A stretch of DNA of 64,000 bases from Hormiphora californensis (Eukaryota; Ctenophora; Tentaculata; Cydippida; Pleurobrachiidae), in contig CM035351.1 of NCBI GenBank assembly GCA_020137815.1, forward strand, positions 663,938 through 727,937. Reading direction: 5' to 3'. Positions 9,701-20,547 of this stretch are shown in pieces. The translations under genes and the position numbers were made by a program. Position 1 is the stretch's first letter, and each line of letters begins with the position of its first letter. The notes under the pieces are model-generated. The model saw only the letters and a program-made list of their open reading frames with translations. It was not told the origin of the DNA and did no database searches.

Positions 9701-12700
9701 AGCCCCAACTCTGGCCCTATAGTGCTGTATATCAGCCCACAGGTTGGCACCATCCTCTTGTGTGATAACTGGGGGTCGGGTCTCGTGATCCCCCCGTAAC
9801 TCAGCCCATCTATCCTCATCCAGAATCTTGAGCTCACCCAATATCTCACTGGAAAGAGATGGATTAGGATTTAGGAAGTGGGGGAAGTAGTTAACAGGTT
9901 TGGGAGACCCAAACCTGATAACTAACTTGGGGCCCAAGTTTGGGAGGTTTTTCACTCGCGGTAAGAGAGAGAGAGAGGTATGGGCAAGGAAATTAACCTG
10001 CCTGATTAAAACACGAATTAAATCTCTCTCCCAAACTAACCTGAGATGATCCTGAAGTATCTGCATCCTATCCAGCCTCTTATCATGTACCCTACTAACC
10101 CACACTATAGTCACTAACCCGAGATGATCCTGAAGTATCTGCATCCTATCCAGCCTCTTATCATGTACCCTACTAACCCACACTATAGTCACTAACCCGA
10201 GATGATCCTGAAGTATCTGCATCCTATCCAGCCTCTTATCATGTACCCTACTAACCCACACTATAGTCACTAACCCGAGATGATCCTGAAGTATCTGCAT
10301 CCTATCCAACCTCTTATCATGTACCCTACTAACCCACACTATAGTCACTAACCCAAGATGATCCTGAAGTATCTGCATCCTATCCAACCTCTTATCATGG
10401 ACCCTACTAACCCACACTATAGTCACTAACCCAAGATGATCCTGAAGTATCTGCATCCTATCCAGCCTCTTATCATGTACCCTACTAACCCACACTATAG
10501 TCACTAACCCGAGATGATCCTGCAGTATCTGCATCCTATCCAACCTCTTATCATGGACCCTACTAACCCACACTATAGTCACTAACCCGAGATGATCCTG
10601 AAGTATCTGCATCCTATCCAACCTCTTATCATGGACCCTACTAACCCACACTATAGTCACTAACCCGAGATGATCCTGAAGTATCTGCATCCTATCCAAC
10701 CTCTTATCATGTACCCTACTAACCCACACTATAGTCACTAACCCGAGATGATCCTGAAGTATCTGCATCCTATCCAACCTCTTATCATGGACCCTACTAA
10801 CCCACACTATAGTCACTAACCCAAGATGATCCTGAAGTATCTGCATCCTATCCAGCCTCTTATCATGGACCCTACTAACCCACACTATGGTCACTAACCC
10901 GAGATGATCCTGAAGTATTTGCATCCTATCCAACCTCTTATCATGTACCCTACTAACCCACACTATAGTCACTAACCCGAGATGATCCTGAAGTATCTGC
11001 ATCCTATCCAACCTCTTATCGTGTACCCTACTAACCCACACTATAGTCACTAACCCTAGATGATCCTGAAGTATCTGCATCCTATCCAATCTCTTATCAT
11101 GTACCCTACTAACCCACACTATAGTCACTAACCCAAGATGATCCTGAAGTATCTGCATCCTATCCAGCCTCTTATCATGTACCCTACTAACCCACACTAT
11201 AGTCACTAACCCAAGATGATCCTGAAGTATCTGCATCCTATCCAATCTCTTATCATGGACCCTACTAACCCACACTATAGTCACTAACCCAAGATGATCC
11301 TGAAGTATCTGCATCCTATCCAACCTCTTATCACGGACCCTACTAACCCACACTATAGTCACTAACCCGAGATGATCCTGAAGTATCTGCATCCTATCCA
11401 ATCTCTTATCGTGTACCCTACTAACCCACACTATAGTCACTAACCCGAGATGATCCTGAAGTATCTGCATCCTATCCAACCTCTTATCATGGACCCTACT
11501 AACCCACACTATAGTCACTAACCCGAGATGATCCTGAAGTATCTGCATCCTATCCAGTCTCTTATCATGTACCCTACTAACCCACACTATAGTCACTAAC
11601 CCAAGATGATCCTGAAGTATCTGCATCCTATCCAATCTCTTATCATGTACCCTACTAACCCACACTATAGTCACTAACCCGAGATGATCCTGAAGTATCT
11701 GCATCCTATCCAACCTCTTATCATGGACCCTACTAACCCACACTATAGTCACTAACCCAAGATGATCCTGAAGTATCTGCATCCTATCCAACCTCTTATC
11801 ATGTACCCTACTAACCCACACTATAGTCACTAACCCGAGATGATCCTGAAGTATCTGCATTCTATCCAACCTCTTATCATGGACCCTACTAACCCACACT
11901 ATAGTCACTAACCCAAGATGATCTTGAAGTATCTGCATCCTATCCAATCTCTTATCATGTACCCTACTAACCCACACTATAGTCACTAACCCAAGATGAT
12001 CTTGAAGTATCTGCATCCTATCCAATCTCTTATCATGTACCCTCTGTATCTTAGCAAGAGCACTATCTTTCTCCCTGGCTCCATGCTGCAGCTCCTTCAC
12101 CAACTGGTTAGTCCTGGCCAGGTCAGCCGCCCCGTTCTCTAGATCAGTCAACATGATCTCTAGTACTGCAGGAATATCAGCTAGAGCTAACTGTCTCCGG
12201 AGGTAGGTCTGGCACTTTGTTTTAACAGAGTCCAGCAGTTCAACATGTCTCTCTTGTTCGGATATCTTCTTGTCCTTTGTTGAAATGGTAGAGAGGTGCT
12301 TGGTACAACTTTTACATTCTTTACTGGACAATACAGCGTTAGCTGACCTGAAGGATAATTAGTGGAGTTAGAGAAGCATAAATTAGTGGAGTTTGGGTGA
12401 ACCAAATGTTCTTATTTTCTAACTTATTAGCTTTTTAGTTGTTGATTAGAACTAACATAGACCGAATAACATACCTCAGTGCAGTTTCATTTTCCTGTAG
12501 TTTCCCAATCTTCTCCTGCAAGGTGGCAGCAACTTCTTTCAGTTTCTCAATGGATGACATGTACTGTTTCTCTGTTTTGTGAGCTGACCTACCCTGTTCC
12601 ACCAGCTGATTCTCAACAGAGTGCAACGCTCTCTCTTTCTGTAATGTAATGGTGTGTTAGTGAAACACGGGAACACTTCTAAAGTAATGTTTCTACAGTC

Positions 12701-13850
12701 TCAATGCTCCCCCAGTTTGTTAGAAATGGGACGAAACGGGACGGATGACAACAACATGTCCTGCAGTACCTTATCAAGTGCAGCAAGACTGGCAGTAAGT
12801 TCTCCCTCTACCACCTCCAACCGCTCCTTCACATTCACCATATCTCCCCTCCTCTCCACCAAGCTATCCTTCAGTTCCCCAATAATAACTTGCTGGGAAT
12901 GTACCTCTGTCTCTTTAGAAGACACAACACCATGTAACCTCTCTGTCTCCTCACACTGCCTCTCGTAGCGTGTACGGAGTGTTTCCAGCTGGGAGACACA
13001 CTGTCCCAGGTCCTTACCCATCTGGTCCAGTTGTTTTTCAAGGCTACTGGAACGTTTATCTAGCTTGTCTGCTAGCACCTCGGGGTTCTAGGAAAGGGAA
13101 AATATTGTAAGGAACATGACCAAAACGAGGAAGATGCTCGAGAATGTAAAGTGGTTAGGTCCAAATGAAATGTGTCCTTACCTTTCTCTTATAATCTGAG
13201 AGTTGTAGATTCCTGTCAGCCAGGTCCTCCTCTAATTGGCTAATTAACTCATTAAGATCGTCCTGTTTACCCTCCCATTCAGAGAGCAGGTCCACCTTCT
13301 CTTTCCTCTCACTCTCAACACTTGACCGTAACCAGTTAACCTAGATGGGTTAAAAGTTGGAACTGAGAAGTCAGAAGTATAATAGAAACAAAATAGTATA
13401 GGAGAAGTCAACTGCCAAGGAATTGGGAATGGTTGGATAAATGAAAAAAACGAGTGTTCCATGTTACCTCATCCCGTAGCGACTTTATCTCTTTATCTTT
13501 ATCCTGTAGGATGGACAGTACATGACTGTCTCTATCCTCATTCTGTCTAGCTACCTTGTCTAGTACAGTGTTCACAACTGCACCCAGATCAGGGGTTTCT
13601 GATTGAACCTGGGGGGAGAGTTTTGTATCCATGGAGACTAAACAAAGCCATCAATATACATACTCAAGACTCAAGATCAAGAGTCAAGAGACAGGATACA
13701 GAGAGGGGACACCCTGTATATTAAAATCCAATATTATACCTGTCTCCAAAGTGATTTTACAAAGTTTCGTTCCTCCTCTGAGGTTTGCAGGTCTGTGGTT
13801 GTCTGTGCTAAACGTCGAGCATACACCTCGCATTGTGAACACGATGTCAT
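6746..13850 (-). CDS. Centlein-like long coiled-coil (centrosomal/ciliary) protein
   Basis: Sixteen exons join in phase: 13740-13850, 13468-13608, 13182-13340, 12770-13087, 12475-12638, exon 6 from 12347, 9596-9848, 9335-9424, 9074-9247, 8647-8937, 8403-8552, 8131-8269, 7681-8066, 7418-7573, 7066-7213, 6746-6933. If exon 6 ends at its first donor (11991) the product is 1074 residues; if it runs through the 78-bp array to 10041 it is 1724. Almost the whole protein is heptad-rich coiled coil. The N-terminus has EEERNFVKSLWRQ then VLSILQDKDKEIKSLRDE, which I recall as the layout of centlein, a centriole-cohesion protein. A TAGTQT motif lies in exon 10. The centlein assignment rests on memory, and another centrosomal coiled-coil family is possible. 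The gene starts 140 bp after the MRPS28-like stop. Confidence 0.6.
7305..7413. mobile_element. Introner-like MITE, complete copy 1, with 8-bp target duplication
   Basis: The ends are CAGGAACCGACCGAA and TTCGGTCGGTTCCTG, flanked on both sides by TTACCTGT (7297-7304 and 7414-7421). An 8-bp duplication and a CAGG start fit the hAT superfamily. The core holds CCAAT boxes on both strands around GTCACGTGAC. On the gene strand the target duplication reads ACAGGTAA, which contains the splice donor of exon 14 of the centlein-like gene, so the donor is now present twice. Confidence 0.85.
10041..12047 (-). repeat. 78-bp tandem array, 26 copies, each with a splice-donor-like site
   Basis: On the minus strand every unit reads GTACATGATAAGAGG ... 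CAGGATCATCT followed by GGTTAGTGACTATAGTG. The distance between the first donor (11991) and the last (10041) is 1950 bp, exactly 25 periods. The period is a multiple of three, so the whole block stays open as repeats of VHDKRLDRMQILQDHL plus GLVTIVWVSR. GTTAGT falls at the same codon phase in every unit and matches the acceptor at 9848. The array may therefore be intronic, exonic, or variably spliced. Confidence 0.9.
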
Positions 13851-13989
13851 TGCTACATGTAAAGGATGTTGATCAAACAATGTTAAAATGCCATTCATTG
13901 GATGTTTTCTATCCCGTAACATTTAAATTTAAACACTCGCATGCGAAAATCAGAAAGTGTTAAAACAGACAGAAAATAAATTAGATTCC

Positions 13990-15118
13990 TCATTCCGCTA
14001 TCGTTTCTTCTTCTTTGTTAGCTTCCTTCTCCCTTTGTACCTCTTTATAATCGTTATCTATCATTAGAAACTGAAATGGAAACAAAATTAGTATTTTTAA
14101 CTTTTGATATGTTTTGTTGTTCACGGGCGAGAGGGATTACATACGCCTCCACAGCCAGCCCGATTCAAAATGGCAAGCCATGGCAGTATTTTGACCTCAT
14201 TCACCTCAAGTGCTGCTTCGTTATGTCTCTCATGTCTCTCATGTCCCGCAGCTAGCTGAGAGCACTCTATCCTGTGCAGTCTACACAACACCAGGTCCTT
14301 TCTTACAGGTCTCTGTTCCGAACCATTGGGAAGGGGAGCGTATCCAATGTGTTTGTAACCGAAATCTACCACTAGAACATCACTCTGGTCCGAGTACAGG
14401 TCCATATTCTGAGAGGGGGAGGGGATTAGATTAATCAGCAGACATACAAATACATGTCATGTGGAGGGCGGGGGTGTGTCATTAGTAAACATAGTACAGC
14501 TATATCATGGCAGAGGTTGTATACAGAATTCAGAATGTGGAAAATCAAGAATTCCCTCGTGTACAATGTGAGTAACCTAAGTAACCAACACTCAGCAGTA
14601 ACCTAGGTAACCAACACTCAGCAGTCAGGTATATGATGATACTAAACTCACCCATAACAACTCGCGATATCCATATCGATATTTTTTTCCCCTTAGTTTA
14701 TCAACCAGCGTGTCTTTCTCTGTGTACATGTCATGTTTCTGCAAGATAGGGATGTGGTGAAAGAAGTGGTTTGTGATGAAAAGATAGCACAGCTGGACAT
14801 AACATCTCAAAAATATAACATCAAAAAGATAACATCAAAAAGAAAGAGAGGCCTAGAAACCCAAGAGATTAATAACAACGTCAGATATCGCCTCACCTTC
14901 TTTTCTGTGTACAGCTGTGACTGCGATGGTTTTACCACCTTCACCACGGTACCTCTCACCACACAGCCTTCATACAAATCAGCCTCCGGGCTGGAGTTGA
15001 GGAGGCCAGCGAACCTTCTCAGTGACTTCTGATAGTGGACTCCCCCCGCGTGACGGATAGGTTGTTGTTGGGTGCCACGGAGTAGTCTTGTACACACATG
15101 CCGTGACAGGGACTGCAT
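13990..15118 (-). CDS. MRPS28: Mitochondrial small-ribosomal-subunit protein S28-like
   Basis: Four exons (14897-15118, 14652-14738, 14145-14408, 13990-14070), all joined at phase 0, give 217 residues. The N-terminus is Arg-rich with few acids (MQSLSRHVCTRLLRGTQQQP), as in a mitochondrial presequence. RRFAGLLNSSP matches the family pattern FASMLRHSP, and VLVVDFGYKHIGYAP matches the S1-like strand LYIDFGGKFHCV. The tail is Lys/Glu-rich. The family belongs to the mitoribosomal small subunit. An insertion in the middle makes it slightly longer than the human protein. The assignment is from remembered family sequence. Confidence 0.65.
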
Positions 15119-15422
15119 AGCGAGCTAAATAATAGGTAGTAGGGGTGTTATTGGTTTTACATTTGGCAGAAAGCGTTGTTATGGAGGGTGGGGGTGAAGC
15201 GAGAAGTCAAGAGTTTCGAAGTAAAGGGTAATATAAGAAATTGAAATTAAACGCACAATATTCATATCACTGCTCCACATAAAACTTCCTATCATCGTAT
15301 CAACGGGCACATAAAACTTTTTGTCCACTGAGAGGTACCACCGGCCCATTTTACAGCATATAATGAGGCCATAATGAAGTTGGGAGTAACACACAATCCT
15401 ACAGTTGTGACGTCATCACGGT

Positions 15423-16726
15423 CTACTGATGGGGAGGATGCTCGTTGGGAGGGTAGTATGGCGGATCTTTATCCTTACTACTACTACCACCACCACCACT
15501 ATTACTAGCTGCTGCTGCCGCTGCTGCTGCTGCTGCTCTTTTCTCTAAGTTAGCCGCACTGAGACTCTCGAACCTCTGTTTAAATGTTTTTAACGCCTGG
15601 GCTGTTGTTAGTTTCATCCTAGCTAACTCAGCCTCAGGGTCCTCCATCACTCCACTATCTGCGGTGTTGCAGATCAGAGCTGGGTTTAACATGGCTCTAA
15701 TACTACTGTTCCTAACCTTGGCCTCTTTAGCTACCACTGCTGGTAGCGATATCACAATAGGCTCCACCTTAGCACGTTTTATCTTGTGTTTAGAGGGGGG
15801 TTGAGGGACTGGTTGTGGTGGAGGGGCTGGATGGTGGTGTTGTCTCTGCAGCTGGTGATGGTGGTGTTCCAGTATTGGGTCAGGAGGGGGAGGTGGTGGT
15901 GGTCCTCGTGCTGCAGGAGGTGGACCTCGTGACACCATGGTGACACTGCCATGTTGCTGACCATCACCATGGTGATGATGATGGTTACCATGATGGTTGC
16001 TATGGTGACCGTGTTGGTTGTTATGGTGGTGGTGATGGTTGGATTGCTGTTGTTGGACAGCGGGTGGACCCTTGGAGTCCTGAAATACTATTTTTATCTT
16101 AGGGATCTTGTTCAGCCCGATTGGTTCTGGTGGCTCTGAAAACATTGAGATATCACTCAGCTGTGTCTCATATCTCGGTCTCTTCCTCTTCTCCGCGGGA
16201 TCTGAGGGGAGAGACGGGTGTTACTGCTTAGTTTGTTAACATACAGACGGGTGTTACTGCTCAATTTGTTAAAATTACAACAAGAGTTCACGAGCAATTG
16301 AAATCTCGTAATATCAGTTTGACCAAGCCCCCCCCCTTCCAGAAAGAGAGTGTTGAGTGTGTTTACCTGTTTGTTTCTTCATGACCTTGTTGTTGTGCGA
16401 GTGTTGTGCCTTCTCTATTGAAGCGTTATAAACCTCCCTCTGCAGTTCCCATTCCTCCTGTTCGTATTGCAGGAGATGCTGAAGCAACAACTCCCGCTCC
16501 CTCTCTCGCTTCACTATCTGTTGGGAGAGGAGGAGATTATATCAAGAGGATACAGGGTCAATTCAACAAGGTTAAAATCCTGGAACTTGGAAAGTATGTT
16601 ACGTACCTTTCCCCTGCATTCATCTATCTCATTCTGGTAGGCACTGTTCTCAAACAGTAACTCTTTAGCACTCCTCCTCAGCTCGTAATACTTCGCCTTA
16701 TAGTCTCGTTGTTGCTGCTGCTGCAT
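15423..16726 (-). CDS. INO80E: INO80 complex subunit E-like protein
   Basis: Three exons (16607-16726, 16367-16517, 15423-16201) give 349 residues. After a short Gln run, DYKAKYYELRRSAKELLFEN and then LLQHLLQYEQEE reproduce the INO80E coiled coil (DYKKKYRNLKRKLKFL ... LLDRLLQYE). INO80E is a metazoan accessory subunit of the INO80 nucleosome remodeller. The rest differs from vertebrate versions: a basic KRKRPRYE motif, IPKIKIVFQD, a His/Gln/Pro-rich stretch, a HKIKRAKVEPIVISLP block and an alanine run. The length exceeds the human protein because of the low-complexity C-terminus. The first ATG after a possible acceptor was chosen as start. It lies between the LSM7 and MRPS28-like genes on the same strand. 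Confidence 0.72.
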
Positions 16727-16999
16727 TTCTACATGTTCTAGGAGGCTATGTTGAAAGGGATGGTAAGTTATATAATATACTGTGTACTGGACCCCATTTC
16801 CCACGCGATCAATCAAGGAACCATGTGGATGCAGGAAATCGGAAAATTAAAACTCATAGATTTTGTAGCAGTTTTACTGCAATAAATATATATGTTTGTA
16901 AAAAGTTGAAATATTCAAAAACATGTGGTAAAAGAGGTAGGGAGAGACAGAGATCAGTCATACAGGTAAGGAAGGGGAGAGACATTGGTCAGACACAGT

Positions 17000-17445
17000 C
17001 TATTCTGGTTGCACGAATGGGTTAGCGATCTGCTCAATTCCATCTTGGGGGGAGATAGTGACGATGTTAGTTCCCCGGCATACCACTAGACCAGTTTGCC
17101 GGGCCCTCATTGTCACTGTCCCACTCTCTCCCTCCGTCTCTGGGAGGGGGATTATGTGTGAAAATGGGAAGTATTGAACGAAAAAAACAACAAAGTGAAG
17201 TATCTGCTATCAAATAGGCCATTGAATTGCCCAGGCACTCAAAGAAAAGTAATAAGAAGCACTTCCTAACCTCTGATATACTCTGTTGCATTATCCAGTA
17301 CAAGATTTAGCAGGGCATCATATCCCTTTAAGATACCACTAGCCTCTCTCCCACCGTTAAACTTTACCCTCATTTTCTTCTCTAGATAGGGAGCCAGATC
17401 CAGAATGGATTCCTTCTTCTTGGGTCCCTTCCTCTGGTCAGACAT
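17000..17445 (-). CDS. LSM7: U6 snRNA-associated Sm-like protein LSM7
   Basis: Two exons (17271-17445, 17000-17139) join at phase 1 to 104 residues, the usual LSM7 length. KKKESILDLAPYLEKKMRVK and GGREASGILKGYDALLNLVL are the Sm1 motif; RQTGLVVCRGTNIVTISPQD and ANPF are the Sm2 motif and tail typical of LSM7. It would be one subunit of the LSM1-7 (cytoplasmic decapping) and LSM2-8 (U6 snRNP) rings. The acidic loop (ETEGESGTVTMRA) is shorter than in the human protein. The start is fixed by homology. Confidence 0.95.
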
Positions 17446-18210
17446 ACTGTGTTGATACTACTGCTAGGGATATTGGTATTTCGTTAGTGTGAGAGGCCAG
17501 AGGGGTTGACATGATGTAGTAGATGCTAGGGTAGGGGTATTAGTTTGAGGAGAGGGGTTGGGGTTTCCTCTATTACAGGAGTATAATTAGTTACTTATCC
17601 AGGGACCAGGGTGAAGGTAAACAAGATTTATAATTGGAACAATATATAACATGAATGTTTTTGAAAACATTGTATGTACAACACATTGCTATGTGCAAAT
17701 AATATATCATTCTGTGCTAATATAAAGTGTGTGTGCGTCATCTATAGAACAATCTATCGAATAATTTCTCTCTCTCTCGCTGTAATAAAACTAAGTTACT
17801 AAACTACAATATAACTGTTTCTTTCACATCTTTGACAGCGTGTCTATTTATACTGACTTGATGAACTATGTGGTCTGTTCAACTTGTTTTTCTACACATT
17901 TCATAACAGACATAATAAAATAAACCTCTTTACATATAATAAACGTACGGGCTACCCAACAATCATGTCTCCCAGCCACTCTTTTATCTTTCACCATACA
18001 CCTCCCATCCAGAACTAGTGAAGTAATTTTCATCTTTCCAACAAACACACATCCAACTGGTATATTGTTCAGCACATCCAATATCCACACTGTCTCTCTC
18101 CCGACTCCCATAAAGCTGTATCAATCTCCGTGTTGTCTCTCTCTCCCAATCTAATCTCAATTCTCAGTGTTGTTTCCCAAAGTCTCTCTCCCAAATCCGT
18201 CTCCTATCTC
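17446..18210. other. Intergenic, no gene seen
   Basis: Between the LSM7 start and the TMEM138 stop. The sequence is AT-rich with several TCTCTCTCCC runs, consistent with an untranslated 3' region of TMEM138. An 81-codon open frame at 17866-18111 has no recognisable domain and is probably chance. Confidence 0.6.
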
Positions 18211-19028
18211 TCAGTGTTGTCGCAGTAAGACTGAGTCCTTGTAGTAGTTGGGATCGCCCAGCCGCAATGTCGTTCTCTTGTAGAAGAAATAGTAGAGGAC
18301 CGATCCTGGTGAGAAGAGAACATAGGAGTTAAACAAAGTTGGTTTACTTGGAGAATCTTTTCAAACCGTAACGGGGGGGATTATGTGTGTGTACTGTGTG
18401 CAATACCTGCTCGTTGACAGACGTAAAGAATTAGGAATCCATCCTTTCCCTCATCCCAAATGTAGTAGTTCTCATCTTTACCCCATCTCAGTTTCTGGAG
18501 TGTAATGTTAAATAAATAATTGTTAATAACAATAAACAATCAAACAAAGATAATTCTTCATTTGTCTGAAAACTCATCAAATAGTTCACACTTTCACAAA
18601 ATCAATGAGTTACTTACCATTGCCCATACGTGGAGACCGAGACATAGTGCCAGGTAGATGATGGTGACCACTAATGGTTAGCAATAAACTTTCTTATTAG
18701 GATGGAGACAAATCCTGCCTTGAAAACGTAGGTATTGAAGAACACAAGGAAGAGGATGATAAGGGCGAGTACTAGACACACATCTTGGACACTGGAGAAG
18801 GAAGGGAGTTAGTGATTCGAGGGTTGGGATTATTGACTTGGAGAACTGGGATATGTTATGAAGAGTAAATCAAAAAAGTGTCATGTTTGGGTTGAATAAA
18901 GTAGGTGAACCAACTTACATGTAAAGAACAAGTAGAATGAGGACATCACTCCTGAAGTGTTCTGATGCCGTGTTCAGTGTTATATCAATTAGAAGGAGAA
19001 ACAGTTGTAAACCCTGCAATAACTCCAT
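18211..19028 (-). CDS. TMEM138: Transmembrane protein TMEM138 (ciliary transition zone)
   Basis: Four exons (18919-19028, 18618-18791, 18407-18494, 18211-18305). [20 protein letters not shown] matches human FFNTFVFQAGLVNLLFHKF, and the end [20 protein letters not shown] matches CYFYKRTAVRLGDPHFYQ; both are diagnostic. Four hydrophobic segments are visible. The family acts in trafficking to and assembly of the primary cilium. Within exon 2 the frame breaks near 18680, between RKF and [16 protein letters not shown]. One base is missing there, or splicing is not resolved. The gene starts 136 bp after the BAP1 stop. Confidence 0.9.
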
Positions 19029-19163
19029 ACTGTGCTACCTTCATATCCTACTAAAGATAACAATTGGGATGTGATGTAGTTTTAGATAAATACACAAACT
19101 AAAAGAAAATGTTTTTCGAAGTAGCATTATCAATAAAAGAATAAAATAATAAAACACAACAAT

Positions 19164-20547
19164 TCACTTTCTCACTTTCCCCTTTTTGACTCCTTGTGAA
19201 ACACTCTTCTTTGCACTAGGAGCTGGCACACACTCTGACACAATCTCCTGCAACCTCCCATTCTCATGAACAATGGCTAGAAAATCAAACAGGAACTTAT
19301 CATAATTATGGCTCCTATGTTCATGGTCCGATATGAATCTCCTCCTTTTCTCCTTCGCTTCCTTTAGTAACTCCATGGTAACTATGAACTCTCTCTCAAT
19401 CCTCTGCAGTTCGAGGGCAACTTCATCTCTATCATTAGGTTAGTTTTCAGAGTGGCCAACTCGTACACAGAGGAGGATGCAAGGGAGTCAGGAGGGAGGG
19501 ATTTAATTGATGGCAGCATGATTGGTTTGCTTCTCGGTCTCTTTCTAGTATCCCTTGCTCCCTCTCCCTCCTCAATATTTGACATACTAGAGGCAGTCAT
19601 CATCAGCCAGACTTTCCTCAGGTCTGTCTAGATTCGTGGTGGGCCCATAGGGGATCATCTGCGAAGAAGTGGGGTGGAACCTCGTGTTTTACTAGGTCGT
19701 CCAGATCAGGTAATGGAAGAACAGAGATATCTGATATAACCTTCTTCTCCTTACATATTGAGTACAGTCGATGAAGGGCCGCTGCTCGATGGTCAACAAG
19801 TACAGTTAGTTTCCGTTTAGCAGAATCTATCTCATCCCGAACAACAGCCATCAAATTAAACCGGATATCTTGATAGGGCGCTCCACTGGTCATACCCAGC
19901 CTCTCAGCGATGATTCTCCTAAAGTGGTCAGTCCACTGTTCCCCCTCCTTCCAGGGGCCATGGTCAATGGGGAAGGGTTTCAAACCATCCAATTCAAATA
20001 GTCTCCCATTAATCGGAACATAACTAACATAGTGAAATGTTTCCATGGCAGTCCGTCCACATGTTATTCCATCCCCTTTGTTAGGTTTCTCAGGTAGTTT
20101 GTGGCGCTCGGGTTTAGCGTAACTATTGTGAATATGAGCCAGTTTGGGCAGATTGCCAATAACATACCCCTTTGATTCTGGGTCCATCCCCTCGGTAAAA
20201 TTCTTGATGCTCTTCAGTGTTGGACCAATGTGGACTCCCTGGCAGTTTAATAAAATACTGAGGAGGGCATGAGTTGCACAGGAGTTGTGGATGGACTGGT
20301 GGGCAAAGAATATTTCATTAACAATCGCTGGGTCTTCAACAAAGTTTTCATCACCAGGTTTCCTTCGTGCTCTCCTTTCTTCAATCCATTTAAACAGGAA
20401 TATAAAACCGTAAACACGACCCTTAATTTCCTTACTGATATCATAAACCTCGTCAACTTGGACGCCCTCAGCACCAATCTCATGAAGTAGGAGCGTGAAC
20501 AAACCAGGATCACTCTCAAGCTCAAACCACGACCCAGTTTTTGACAT
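19164..20547 (-). CDS. BAP1: BAP1 / Calypso-type ubiquitin C-terminal hydrolase
   Basis: The peptidase C12 domain starts at 20547 ([20 protein letters not shown]; an upstream in-frame ATG at 20571 is less like the family). Counting from there, the catalytic set is Gln84, Cys90 ([11 protein letters not shown]), His172 (FHYVSYVP) and Asp187 ([16 protein letters not shown]). The C-terminal ULD tail ([19 protein letters not shown]) is present and rules out ordinary UCHs. BAP1 with ASXL removes ubiquitin from histone H2A. The long middle region of vertebrate BAP1 is almost absent, leaving roughly Calypso size. The three parts lie in different frames (breaks near 19620 and 19445). The second can be bridged by a 38-nt intron (GTACGAG ... 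CTAAC ... GATAG) in phase; the first I could not resolve. Confidence 0.92.

Noticed and set aside
9425-12331. A single 968-codon open frame
   Set aside because: It runs from exon 6 through the 78-bp array, then through the intron with the FLAHTSLSLLPR stretch and exon 7. Splice sites at both edges and the flanking exons show it is not one exon.
17866-18111. 81-codon minus-strand frame
   Set aside because: No domain or splice support, and it lies in the likely 3' UTR of TMEM138.
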